A DNA stretch of 64,000 nucleotides from Ipomoea triloba (Eukaryota > Streptophyta > Magnoliopsida > Solanales > Convolvulaceae), in NCBI RefSeq assembly GCF_003576645.1, contig NC_044920.1, forward strand, positions 5,992,689 to 6,056,688. The letters run 5' to 3'. The position numbers were made by a program, and so were the translations under genes. Below the pieces are notes generated by a model. It did not search any database, was not told where the DNA came from, and saw nothing but the letters and a program-made list of their open reading frames with translations. Below are positions 46,299 to 58,349 of this stretch, one piece after another. How positions within the stretch are numbered: the stretch's first letter is position 1; the number at the start of each line of letters is the position of its first letter.

Positions 46299-47301
46299 TT
46301 TTATAAAAATAAAATAAAATAAAATGTTTTCATGTATTTATTTTATAAAAATAAAATAAAATAAAATGTTTTCATGTATTTATATGTACCGTATGTGTTA
46401 TTTGTGTATATATATTCCTTATGTTGTTGTATGTAATTATCAAGTAAGTGTTAGTTGTAAAGTGATATTATTAATTAGTAATCAAGTAAGTGTTAGTTGT
46501 AAAGTGATATTATTAATTAGTATTATCTAGAATTGAGATATTAATTGGTTGTTAGTATTTGCATGAAATTAGGAATTGTAGAAATTTTAGTGTATGTATA
46601 TATTTGTATCCAGTACGTAAGTACATAGTTTTATAAAAAAATTATTTAATTATTTTAAGTTATAATTGGCTTTGTTAATTTGGATGGATTTATGTTAAAT
46701 ATGGATAGATAATTATTCTAAAATTTTCTTTAGTGATAATTGATCTTTTTGACATTTTTGGGAATAAGGATTTTTATTTTATTAAGAATACTATTTTATG
46801 AGAGGTTGAGAATTTTGGACAAATTAGAGTTTTCAAATAAAATATTTCTTTACAAAATTTTCAAGAGATTTTAGTATGGAAAATGATTTGGAAAACTATA
46901 TTTTCTTAAAAATTGGAAGCTATGTGAAGTTTGAAATTTGATTATGTGATTGAATTTTAATTGTTGTAGAGGAGTGCCCGTCAGGAACAATCCTCGGGTA
47001 CTAGAACACTATGGTGTGTTCTGTAGGAATGGGTCTGTGTACCCTAAATTACAGGGTAGTCAGTAGAAACTTTATCCTGGCTACTAGGGCTGGTAACTTC
47101 CTGTTGAGGCTTGGAATCCTCATTCGGGGGTGTGCACACTTAAGGTTAGAGTCCGGTTTCCGAAAGTGAAAATGGGAATTTTTGTGTAGTACAACATAAG
47201 TTCTGTAGTGAAAATGGGAATTTTTGTGTAGTACAACATAAGTTCTGTTACTAGGGCCTGAATTTTTGTGTAGTACAACATAAGTTCTGTTACTAGGGCC
47301 T
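46299..47301. repeat. Four 42-bp tandem duplications in the solo LTR
   Basis: Copies repeat 42 bp later from 46299, 46441, 47165 and 47218. The four units are unrelated in sequence. Confidence 0.85.
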
Positions 47302-48105
47302 GAAAATAAAAGGACCCTTTCCCATTACGTTTATGTATGATTATGCTTCCATATTACCATATTATCATTATTATTTTTTTTGTTATTATATTAACAATTT
47401 TTCTGAGCAAAGGAAATGCAGTTGAATTTTCTGAAAGGTTTGGTAAAAAGACTACTACCCCTTTTTCAAATTATATATTATTAAAAAAATTATTTTTAGG
47501 GGTAGGCAAGTCCCTTACTTAGCATGTTTTGCTAACCCCTTTTTATTTGTTGTGTTTTACTGTTGCTTGTGTAAGTAGCAGGGAATAAATGATAAGAGTT
47601 GCAGTGGCGAGAGCAGTAGACTGAGTTGCTGTTAGCTCGGGGATTTAGCAAAATAAAGGATTATGTAATGAAGATTTGTATTTAAGGATTTTATATTAAT
47701 ATTTTGAGGATTATGAGAACTTGATGTTATTTTTAATTTGGGATTTGTTTGAGACTAGCCTTGCATCTAATCAAGTAGGATTAGGTGTGGCGGTAGCACC
47801 CTTGAATAAAGTTATTGTGGATTTTGATTATTATGAATTTAATAAGTTTTAATATTTCCTTTTATAGTAAGACTATTTTAGTAAGCCCCGGGATGTGAAT
47901 TTGGGGGTGTTACAACTCCTTTCACTCATAATTCACCACTCACCACACTTGAATCCCTTGCATGATTCAATCAAGTAAACTCCCGAACACTTGACACACC
48001 TTCACGTCCCTCCTTCGAGACCGACACTCGGGGAGTCACTGACTTTCCGTTTTAACACAAATATCTTTTGACATTTCACCCTATCACATACAAGTGTTGT
48101 CAAAA

Positions 48106-48123
48106 TGGCGCCGTTGCCGGGGA
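48106..48123 (+). promoter_or_regulatory. Primer-binding site of Athila-like element 2
   Basis: TGGCGCCGTTGCCGGGGA, 3 bp after the LTR end GTTGTCA. Confidence 0.85.
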
Positions 48124-48304
48124 GGACAATAGGTTGTCATACGTTTTTGTTTACTTTGATTGAATGATTGCTAGATTTGAGCATTGTTAATCCATACCAC
48201 TTTCTTTTGTTTTATTTCTATTTTACTTATTTTTGCTATTTACCCAATTGACTACTTCTAGTCAATTGTGGAATCCTTGTTTCATTGATAATCTTACTAG
48301 GTGA

Positions 48305-50884
48305 ATGCACACGCGAGCAAAGGGAAATCAAGGCTTACTACCCTACATTCCTGAAATTAATAGAGCAACTAGGAAGAAAAATACCCAAAGGTCACAAATG
48401 GCTTCATCAAGCGCAACAAGAAATCCACAAGGAAGAGGAACAACTGTACCAAATCCACCCCCAGTTCCAATTATTCCACAAGCACCAATTAACCATGAAG
48501 AACCAATTCTTGAAGAACCACAAGCTAATAGAGCAACCAACCAAGAAAATATTCGTGAAGAAGAATACTATGGAAATCCTCAGGAACCACAAAGATCAAT
48601 TGCAGATTACATGACTCCTGATTTTAACATGCATAACTCGATCTATGTACCGCCGATGGAAAACTTCAACTTTCACGTACATCCAACTATTCTCACACTG
48701 GTTCAGAACAGTCAATACTCGGGATTACCATCTGAAGATCCCAATGCACACATAACAAGGTTCATACGAGCATGTGGGATGTACAGACAAGAAGGCGTTA
48801 GCGAGGAGATAGTTCGACTTAAATTATTCCCATTCTCAGTTATAAGAGAGGCAGCACGATGTTTGGAAAGCCAAGACGACAATCATTTCAGATCGTGGCA
48901 GCAGTTGCATCGTGAATTCATGAACGAGTTCTTTCCCATTACCAAGACTATGAGGATTCGAAGGCTAATACAGGAATTCAAGCAAGGAAGGCTTGAGAGT
49001 TTGGGAGAGGCTTGACGACGATTCAAGGTTCTTAAAAGACAATGCCCACAGGATCTGATGCACCCATGGGACATGATTAGCTCATTCTACGGAGGGCTAA
49101 CAGACGAAGGAAAGATGTTGCTTGACTCATCCTCCAGCGGCGCCTTTGTCTCCCTAGCTTTGCCAGAAGCTGAAGAATTGATTGAGAGAATATCTAAGAA
49201 TACCTCTTGTTGGTATGAACGACGAGGAGATCATGGAGGCATATATGAAGTTGATAATCGTGTGGCAAGTGAGGCAAAGATAGAAGCAATGAATCACGAA
49301 ATCAAAAAGCTATAGGCCATGGTAGAAAAAATGGAAGGAACACCCAAACCTTGTATGGCTTTAGCACTTTACTGTAACATCTGTGGAGGACCGCATGATA
49401 CCAATATTTGCACTTCTCCGTCTGCATCTGAGCAAGTTGAGGCGGTAGACTTTCAAAGGAACTCCAACTACAATACCTATGGACAGAATCAAAGATCGAA
49501 TAACAATTGGAAGCAGGGTGAGGGATGGAACAACAATGATGGATATCAAGCGCGAGGACAATACAATTATGGAAACAAACCTGTTTATGGACAGAATGAG
49601 AAGGGCAGATTGATGTACAATCAAAACCAAGGTAATGGAAGTCAAATGACCCAATACAGGCCACAATACAACTCTCAAATGGACTTGACTCAACAAAGGA
49701 GAGATGATATCTGTAAAGTAGATGAAAGGCTTACAAGGACGATTATGGAACTGAAAAATGATCGTGCTAATCTGAAACAAGAGATCACTCAGGAGATCAG
49801 ACAAGAGATTTCTAGTCTCAGGCAAGAATCCAAAGCTACACTTAAGACCATTGAGAATCAAATCTCACAAATGTTTAAGATGATGTCTGAGAGACACTAC
49901 GGACAACTCCCGAGTAACACGGAGAATAATCCAAAGGAGAGAGTCATTGCTATTGATGCCAAGGAAGAAAAACATGGAAAATGTGACCCGATGGATATTA
50001 TATGCGGAATATGCCAATGTAGGAAGGAAGGAAAAAGAGATGAGACTACCTCTTGTAGTCTCGATCTTGAATTAAAAAATGCGAGCGGTTCGTGCACAAT
50101 CTCAATGGAGGAAAGCCATGAGAAAACCACTTTTAAAGTACGCCCCAAAGAAAAGGAGCTATCACAAGACAAATCCAAAAATGCAAAGGAGAAAGAAGCG
50201 GCACGAGAAGGTACAATTAATGCTTTTATCCGAAAATTTTTCAATAACAAGGAATGCCGCGAGTTATTTGAAGATGACAATTGTGATACTTTTACTTGTT
50301 TAAGCCAAGAGTCATCGGCTTGTTTGACTGAGGGTTACCCTAGAAAGAAAGGTGACCCCGGAGCTTTGTTGATTCCTTGTTCTATACAGAACATGGATCC
50401 TCAAAATGCTCTTGCCGATCTTGGAGCTTCTATTAACGTCATGTCTTCAAATCTTTTTGAAAAATTGAACTTACCAAGCTTGAAACCGACAAGGCTGACT
50501 CTACGTTTAGCTGACGGGACCACACGGTATCCGGAAGGCTTGACGGAAGACGTTCTAGTAATAGTAGGAAAATTTCTTGTGCCTGTCGATTTTGTTGTTT
50601 GTAAGATGGGAGATGCAGAGCCCCATGGTTCTTTAATTCTTGGAAGACCATTTCTGGCTACTTGTCAAGCACGCATTGACGTAAGCTCAGGGGAGATAAC
50701 CTTGAGATTTGATGGACAAGCCTCAAATGATGGCAAAGCAAGAAAGGAAGGGACTAATGAAGAAGTAAGGGCGATGATCAGAACGAAGACTAAATCTAAA
50801 CCGAAGTGGAAAAATGAAAAGCTAACCTGGAAGAATACGTGGGTACCAAAATGTTTTCTACCCACTACCAAGGAATATGGCTGA
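48305..50884 (+). pseudogene. Athila-like gag-protease, two internal stops
   Basis: A single frame from ATG 48305 to 50884, broken by TGA at 49013-49015 (WRRF context, TGG to TGA) and TAG at 49313-49315 (CAG to TAG). Motifs in order: MHTRAKGNQGLLP, DPNAHITRFIRACG, LKLFPFSVIREAARCLE, LVLKRQCP-type (KVLKRQCPQ), zinc knuckle CNICGGPHDTNIC, a coiled region (49700-49880), and aspartic protease ADLGASINVMSSNLFEKL. It is diverged from the element 1 protein but collinear with it. No RT or integrase follows; CGCTGCTTGGGAGGCAACCC comes next. Confidence 0.9.
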
Positions 50885-52089
50885 AAAACAAACAAGGTAT
50901 AATGCGTCTAGCCAACGACGTAAACTGTGGCGCTGCTTGGGAGGCAACCCAAGGTTTAATAAATTGTCTTTTAATAATCTTTTATGTTTTTGTTATAATA
51001 ATTTGTTACAACCCAATGGAACCATGTTTTTAAGGATTAACTTGTAGGATTCGAGACTGAAAATGCGTTGGAAAGACCTAACACAGGTACAAGCGTGAAG
51101 GAAAAGACCAAAATCGGAAGGAAATAGTGCACCGCACTGACACGCAGGATCACACGCGTGCAGCCGTGCGTGGGAGCGAGGCAGTAAGCTCCCATGCATG
51201 CACACACGCGTGTCGCCGGCGTGAAAGGATCCCTACGGATTAAAATCCCCCATTCGGCCTTCCCACGCCATTTTGCTCTCCAACCCTATTTTTCTTCTCT
51301 TCTCCACGCAAGGTATACTCCATACTCAAAGAATTGAACATAGTGCTTATTTTCATCTTCAAAGAAGGTTAAATACATCACTATCAAGGTAAAATCCTAT
51401 CTTTTAACCTCTTATTTTGAATATCTATGAGTTTGGAAGATCTTGAATGTGAAAATTTATTCTACATTACCTTGCATATTTTTGAATGATTTGAATGTCT
51501 AAATTGGTTTATAATGCTTCATAGAACTATCCTTTGATATTTTCATTCATCTTTGATGATTGCATTGATGGATTGATATTTATATTTGAGCTTCAAGTGT
51601 GAACACCATTGATGAACAAATGGGTTTGTTGAATTTCTTGTTCAAATTATGAAATTGATGCTTGAATTGATGAGTAAACTTGTTATAGAACTATTATATG
51701 TCATCAATTGACTTTCCACATGCTACATTGCAAAAATTGAATTTTCAATTTCAAACCCTAATTTTAGAATTTGGGGAAGAAGATGAAGTTGACTTTTTGA
51801 AATTCTTGACTTTTATAGTTGACTTCTTATTTGATTATCAAATTGAATTATCTTACGATGATATTATGCATGTGTGTGATAATGGAATGATATTGTTGAT
51901 ATTCTTATGATAGAATTGTTCAAATTATAGGGGAAACTATGGCGAAATTTTCGAAAATCCTTAACCCTATATGTTTGAAATCCATTATCTTGACAAGGAA
52001 TTTTACATGAATGCAATGGTGACTTTTTGAAAGATAGTTATTCAAAACCAATTACCATGAGTGTTAATTTCTAAAATTTTGTAGGATGG

Positions 52090-53333
52090 GATGATCTAAA
52101 GAGATAGCTAAGAAATCTAAACATGATCACGGAGAATCCAGCAGGTCAAGAGCACGACCTCAAGCTGCAGTTCAACAAGCTCCTCAGGAGCGGGGATCAA
52201 GGTCCCTTGGGCACTTGACACCTCTTCAGCGCACTTTAGTGGATAATTATAATAGCAAGTAGCTATCCATCGGCCGTTTCTTTGATGACAATATTTTGAT
52301 TGAATTTGGTTGCCTAAACGAGGTTAATGGACTGATAAGGCACCGTCAACTCCGCCGTTTATTCGAGTGGAGAGGACCTACATTTGCGCCAGTCACGTAT
52401 GAATTCTTGGCGACACTTGAGATCCGAAAAGAAGTTAATAATGCAAGAGAGTCCATTTCGTTCAGACTGTTTGGCAACCACTACAGCTTATCAATTAACA
52501 CTTTGGGTGTTACTCTCGGATTCCATGATGATGTGGATATTTCTTTACCATACTTCAGGGAGTTTAAGGAAGATTTCGATTCAGAGGCTGTTGTTGTTCA
52601 GTACTGGAAGAGCATAACTAACAATGCACCTTACAACTCATCCAATCTCAAGGCAAACCTCATCACTCGGAATGCTTTAAAGGCTGTCAGATTAGCCTTT
52701 GCAGTGAATCTCTCCGGTAGGACCACCAACCGAAACAAAGTCTACAAGCAAGATCTATTCTACATGTGGTGTATGGAGAACGGAATCAGCATCAACATGG
52801 GAGTACAAGCGAGAAAATGGCTTCAAACCCAACTTAAGCCTAAGGTTCAGACTGTTTTCATTGGACCTTTTGTTACTAGATTGTGTCAGGGTTTGGGCCT
52901 AACAGACCTTCTTTTGGGAGAAAAAGATAAGGGTACCATGATTGCTTTCACTGTTGGTGAGTTCTTTGCTATGCATCTGAGGTTGGGAGGTGATGATGCG
53001 CCAGACTTGGAAGCTTCTGATGACACTGACGAGGATAATGATGAGAATGAGGAGGACGAAGTAGCCGCAGCGCAGGAGCAAGGCCCTACTTCAATGGAAT
53101 GGGAAGCAACTCAGACTTTCCATAGGCAGCTCCATAATGAGCAAATGACTTATTGGCATGAGCAGCGCACATGGCAGGAAGGCCAGTTCACTTCTATATC
53201 TGCGAGGCAGGACGTCCACAGTGAAGAGCTTATTCGCATGCGAAGATCAGTGGAGGAAAATGGAAGAAGAATTCAAGAGCTTCAGGCTCGATTTGATAGC
53301 CAGTTCCACCCTCCATCCTTCGGCGATCAGTGA
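52090..53333 (+). pseudogene. Athila downstream ORF (env-position, plant transposon protein type)
   Basis: An open frame continuing through one TAG at 52259-52261. After it come RFFDDNILIEFGCLNEVNGL, RRLFEWRGPTFAPVTYEFLA, FRLFGNHYSLSINTLGVTLG and an acidic, Glu-rich C-terminal tail with a coiled-coil stretch. This matches the protein encoded downstream of pol in Athila-group elements, usually called env-like or putative plant transposon protein. No signal peptide or transmembrane segment is evident, so an envelope role is not supported by the sequence. The true start is uncertain: upstream in-frame TGA and no clear ATG. Confidence 0.7.
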
Positions 53334-53722
53334 TGCCTCCCTAGTCCGTTCTCAATCCTGACACTTGATCCGTGATTCTGAAGTTCGATTGACATTGGTT
53401 ACATTGGTTGTCTGTCCCACTAAACATTAGGTTCCCTATGACCGGGGTTCCGACCTTTACTTTACTTTACTTTATTTTTATCGCTTTCTACTTTTTACTT
53501 TTCAACTGCATTACTTTTTATGCATTTTGATATTTGCTAGTTACTTGAATAATTTTGCTTTATTTTATATTTACATCTTTAATTATCTATCTTTATGTTT
53601 TATTGCTTTTATATTTCTATCAGCTTACAATAATTGAATAGCACTCCGAAAACCCTTTTTGTATGTTATGTCTCCATTTCTTATAGAGCATCGATAACGG
53701 GAGCAGACCTATGCTAGAAGCT

Positions 53723-55190
53723 AAAGTGTGGAAAGAGGGATGCATACTTGGTTTATCTTCTTATCCCTTTTCTAATTTTAAGCCCCGTTTTGATCTTTAA
53801 AGTGTGGAAAAATTCATTTATATAGCTTTGTGTATGTGTTATGTTTGAGCTTACCATGTTATATAGGATCGTTTGATGTATACCCTATATCCCAGAGCAA
53901 ATTCCAAAGTGTGGAAATGGATCTTTCATTTGTCTAATCCTTAGAATCCATGTTTGTTCCTTTACCCTATACCGTATGGAAACATCGAGGACGATGTTTA
54001 TTTTAAAGTGTGGAAAGGACGCACTTTATGCTTTGTATGCTTATATGCTTAGAATAAGAAAGTTGAAGCTCTTGGGAATGATAAGCGAGTGTATTTGCAA
54101 TTTGAAAATAGAGTTATTATTTGTATTATCTAGAGAGAATTTTGACTAGATGCCCAAAAATTTTTACTCTCGAAATATCTTTGAGGAAGTTACTTTTCGC
54201 ACCCATGAGAGTGTTTAAAGCCAAATAAGTTTATATTCTTGCCTACTTGCATGATGTTCACCTCTTATTTACGTAGGACCTTAGTCAAGGATCTCTCGAA
54301 GTGGGAGTGTGCACTTTTTAATTTGAGAAAGATAAAACTAGCGAGGCCCGGAATTGGACTAATTTTGGTAGGGCATGGGGCAAAAGGTGAGCCTGTTGGT
54401 AAGCTTAATGAGAAAAAAAAATCCCTTGATCATAAATAGAAAATGGCATGAGGGGTTGACATGGAGAGAAGTCGAAAAGGCAAAAGGCCAATCGCTAAGT
54501 TTAAAAATTGAGGGAAGCCAATTCGTTGGGTTGTGTTCAACCATAGTCTTCGGTAAGCAAAAAAATTTATCTGGAGTCGGTTGTTCACATAAAAAGATCC
54601 CAAGAATTGAGAAAACAAGAGATGAGGTGAGCCGCTTCGCTAGGATTCGGGTACCCATTGCACTGTCTTCGAAAAAGCATGGAGCTCCATGTGAAATCGG
54701 GTGGCTCGATGACGTTATCCTAGGAAGTGTGAAGAAAAGAGGGACCGCGCTAAGCCAAAAGCAGTGAGTGGTCCATGCCCCTACCCTCATTTATATTTAC
54801 GTTGGGCTTTGGCGTATAAGGTTGGAACAGTTGATTAGCTAGTGCACATCGTTCGCACTAGCAGGATCGGCTAGAGGCCCTAATTAAATAGAAGGTGAAC
54901 CAAAACATCGGAAATGCATGCTTGCGTATGGTGCGAGGAGTGTGATCCTTTATTCTACTTGTTTATCTACAAAAGGTTTTTATTTCCCGAAAATATTTCT
55001 TGAGTTGATGACATCTGACCAAAATCCTTTGTAGATAACACAAATGATTTCTCCATTTTCGACAGTCTTATACACCCATCATTTTGACTTGCCAAAAGCT
55101 TTGTTTTACATGAGAAGGCATCTCGGAGACTTATGTGCTTAAATAGTAAATTGTCTTGCTTGAGGGCAAACAAGAGCCAAAGTGTGGAAA
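53723..55190 (+). repeat. Five copies of AAAGTGTGGAAA, the last being the polypurine tract
   Basis: The identical 12-mer occurs at 53723, 53799, 53906, 54005 and 55179. The last lies 3 bp before the 3' LTR and is presumably the primer for plus-strand synthesis; the others are upstream look-alikes. Confidence 0.8.
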
Positions 55191-55193
55191 ATT

Positions 55194-56505
55194 TGATAAG
55201 CCTCCGAGATACCCTTAAATCAAGTGCATATTAGGGTGTTTTGTCACGTTTATAGCATCCTTACATGATGAATTATGGTCATAAATGCTTTAAATTCACT
55301 AACCAACACAAAAAAGCTACTTTTAGCCTAAAGGAGGTGAAACAGGAGTCCCGGGAGCCAATAGGAGCGAAAGTTGAGCTCAAAGAACGAACCAGGCAAG
55401 ATCGGAGCCCCGGAGGACCCAAGAGGATGGTCACACGCGTGTGAGTATGCGTGGAAATAATCCAGTAGCCTCCCACGCACGCTCACACGCATGTGAGCTG
55501 GCGTGGAGACTGCATTGCGCGGAAATTTTGCTAGGGTTGCTTTTCGGAGACTATTTAAACCCCTTTGATAGATTTTCAGAGGAGGTTCCCAGAAATTGAG
55601 AGAGACTTTTACTATTCCATTTTCTTTTCATTTTTTAGATTAGTTTTAGGTAGATTTCCATTGTAGAAGACAACAAACTTGGGTTGAAGGATTACTTCAT
55701 TCTAGGTGATCTCTATTACATTTCTATTATATTTTGTTATCTTGTTCTTGGATTAAATTAGCTTTTGTCTTGAATTTCATATCATGTGTGGCTATTTTAA
55801 TCTAGGGATTTGGATTGTGTGAAGATATGTTGCTAGTGTGTTGATCTTATATCTATATTTTGGATCTAAAACTTAGATTGTTGGATTATCTATTCTTGTC
55901 TATTGATTGTTGTTTTGATGAGATCTTGTTTGGATTTGGCCAATCTAGATGAGAGATTGAGCTCTTGACTCTTTCATGTCTTTGATTAGAGTTAGGATTT
56001 GAAGCTTTGAAACAATCATAGTTCCTATGGACTTCTTAAGAATAGTAGGATAGTGTGTAGCTCAAGTGTTTGATGAAATTCCTCGTAGAGCTTTGGATGC
56101 TTGAAGGCACTCCTAAGTCAAAGAAGCCTTAGTACACAAAGGTGGAAAAGGACTAAGAACACACACTTTTGAATAGCCAACATCTTTGTCTTGTTATCCA
56201 TTACCTTAGACACACCAAGATGCAATATATATGAACACTATCCAATCCCTACCCCTTTTACATATTTTCAAACCCTCTTACTTTACTACTCTCTTGCACT
56301 CAAACTAAACCTTATGAACTCCTTTCACTCACAATTCACCACTCACCACACTCGAATCCCTTGCATGATTCAATCAAGTAAACTCCCGAACACTTGACAC
56401 ACCTCCACGTCCCTCCTTCGAGACCGACACTCGGGGAGTCACTGACTTTCCGTTTTAACACAAATATCTTTTGACATTTCACCCTATCACATACAAGTGT
56501 TGTCA
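55194..56505 (+). repeat. 3' LTR of Athila-like element 2, intact, 1312 bp
   Basis: It contains CACACGCGTGTG-type palindromes near 55433 and preserves both sites (GATCT 55708-55712, ACTCC 56318-56322) into which other elements jumped in the 5' LTR. Confidence 0.9.
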
Positions 56506-56702
56506 AGGCTTGACCTCGGCAAAACTCTGGTTGAGGCAGCCTCAGCCATGGCCGAGGTCCCGCACCTCGGCCACAGTGGCCGAGGCACGGGGTCGGCCTC
56601 GGCCACAATTCTCTTACCGTTCGAAAAAAAACAATTTTTAGTCACGTCATTACTCCTAAACCACCTCAACCACTCTCATTGTCTAGGGAGTTGGGCGACT
56701 GG

Positions 56703-57066
56703 TGACAGGATAGTTGGGCATCAGCACTAACCCGAAGGCAACAAACGGTCACCCGTTACACAAAGACGACACATTAATTGTGATAATTACTCTAACGGCT
56801 CACCATTACCAGCATCAATGCAGCTCACCATTACCAACACTCAATGCAAGTCACAATTACTAGCACTCAGTTACACTCACTAGAGGAAGAGCAGTTGCAG
56901 CCATAATATAAGTAGCTGACTTGTGGTAGAGGATGGGGGGGACACTTCATTGATTAGACACTATACTATTGTATTGACTACCCACTGTATTGTACTGAAA
57001 CTCTTGTACTCAAACTATCATACTTCAATAATACTCAAATATAGTCTGGTAACATATTTACCGTCA
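56703..57066 (+). repeat. 3' LTR of the small non-autonomous element
   Basis: Preceded by the purine-rich GGGAGTTGGGCGACTGG; followed by target duplication GCTCC. Confidence 0.85.
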
Positions 57067-57071
57067 GCTCC

Positions 57072-57700
57072 CAAACCTTTTCATATCAAACATCGCCTTT
57101 CTGGCATCTTTTAAAGACGCAGCTCTCGTTAGAGATGCAACCTAATAAGCCTCCAGATTTTAGATCCCCTCTATACTCCCATTGGTGGTGGTCACCTTTA
57201 TATCCCTTGCAAAAATACCAAAAAAAAAAAAAGTTAGTCACGTGATCCCCTAAGGTATTTGGGTTAGAAATCCACTCACCATTTATCTTGAGCATACGAC
57301 ATCTAGCTTGATTCTTATGGACCATTGGGGATCTATAATAGAACCTTGTGTTTCTATTCTCATCCCGAACCTAACAAGCTCAGGACTTTTAGAACCAGTG
57401 CATCTCTTCTTGATTGAGAACCATGTCTAACTTGATGATAAGCTGATGTTATAGGTGTTGTAAGGACTGCGAGATAACATACGCATAGGAAGCCTAAATG
57501 TCCCTGATGTGTGCCTACAGGAGGCGTTTCCTACTAAAAATATTACCAAAGGCATCCTGGTTCCAAGCCTTATTGGTGGATTTGGTGGATCCTTGCTCAC
57601 CCCTAATAATTGCCCTATGTTTGTTTATCTTCAACTAGTTTCTATGTTATCATATGATCCAGCTTTGACCCTCCTAAAATAGAGTATCTCTTGCTATATG
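57072..57700 (-). pseudogene. LINE, endonuclease-RT linker part
   Basis: Minus strand reads WNQDAFGNIFSRKR (57580), LNQEEMHWF (57420), RNTRFYYRSPMVHKNQARCR (57340) and GEWISNPNTLGDHVTNFF (57275), then MKRFGS at the insertion point. This is the usual order of L1-like elements upstream of RT. Stops and a poly-A-like run (57223) interrupt it. Confidence 0.85.
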
Positions 57701-57891
57701 AACTAATGGTCTGTTTGAAAATTTAGAAAATGTTTTTTGGAAAATGATTTTCAGAAAATGGCTCATTTTTTTAAAAATAATTATTTTTCTAGTGTTTAGC
57801 TGAAGGTAAGAAAACATCTTTTTTCTGTTTGGCTAAAAGTTAAGAAATTGCATTTTTTGTTTATTTTCTAAAAAATGAACATATTATTTGT

Positions 57892-57922
<31 letters not shown>

Positions 57923-58300
57923 GTGGTGGTGATGGTGGTGGTTATGTCATGGTGATGGTAGTGGTGTGATGTGGTGGTGCTGGTGCTGGTGCTGGTGATG
58001 GTGGTGGTTGTGTCATGGCGATGGTAGTGGTGTGGTGTGGTGTGGTGGCGGTGGTGGTGTGTGGTGTGTGGTGGTAATAATTCGAAAACTAGTTTGTAGA
58101 AAAATGAGATAGAGAGCGACGGGAAAATAAATTATCCAGAAAATGTCTTCCGACTAAAAATTTATGAAAACATTTTTCCTTCAAATTGAATCCTTTTTCT
58201 CTTTACCAAAATGATAAATTATTTAGCCAAACACAAGAAAATACAAAAAATGACTTGCGGAAGTAATTTTCCGGGTTTCAAAATTGACCCTAAATTAACC
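57701..58300. repeat. MITE-like AT-rich region with ATA and GGT microsatellites
   Basis: GAAAATTTAGAAAATG motifs at the left and AAATGACTTGCGGAAG/TTTTCCGGGTTTC at the right suggest an old foldback element. (ATA)n at 57897-57922 is followed by (GGT)n-type repeat to 58075. Termini not certain. Confidence 0.5.
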
Positions 58301-58349
58301 TTTGAAAATGGAAATTCTGTTCTAATTTACAAGTAGACTCTCTAATTCT

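Larger units (their letters stand above)
44272..47914 (+). mobile_element. Solo LTR, 3.6 kb, probably chromovirus (Del/Tekay-like)
   Basis: It begins TGTGACACTTGAG and ends GGGGGTGTTACA. ACTCC at 44267-44271 and 47915-47919 is the target duplication; the empty site is intact in the other LTR at 56318. No PBS, PPT or coding sequence, so it is one LTR left by recombination. The great length and the AGCCCCGGGATGTG terminal part fit Del/Tekay-type LTRs; that assignment is from general resemblance. Five long AT-dinucleotide tracts and an N interrupt it. Confidence 0.75.
38309..56505 (+). mobile_element. Athila-like Ty3/gypsy element (element 2), 5' LTR twice interrupted
   Basis: The complete 3' LTR 55194-56505 runs TGATAAGCC to GTTGTCA. 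The 5' LTR exists in three pieces: 38309-38827, 43656-44271 and 47915-48102. The primer site TGGCGCCGTTGCCGGGGA at 48106-48123 lies 3 bp after the LTR, as in Athila. Flanks AGGCC (38304) and AGGCT (56506) are a target duplication with one mismatch. The interior carries gag-protease and an Athila-type downstream ORF but no RT, RNase H or integrase. Confidence 0.9.
37123..57066 (+). mobile_element. Small non-autonomous LTR element, host of a nested insertion
   Basis: LTRs 37123-37506 (384 bp) and 56703-57066 (364 bp) begin TGACAGGATA and end ATATTTACCGTCA. GCTCC at 37118-37122 and 57067-57071 is the target duplication within the LINE. TTGGTGCTCTTGTTGAGAGC after the 5' LTR is the presumed primer site, not of iMet type. 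Without the nested 38309-56505 element the whole is only about 1.7 kb, with no gag or pol, only repeat-rich leader. A relative is at 58350-58956. Confidence 0.9.

Noticed and set aside
52296..53333. Viral envelope gene
   Set aside because: It occupies the env position of Athila elements but shows no signal peptide, fusion or membrane segment.
54375..54767. Unassigned 130-codon frame in Athila-like 3' region
   Set aside because: No homology seen; lies in untranslated 3' sequence with a competing frame on the other strand.
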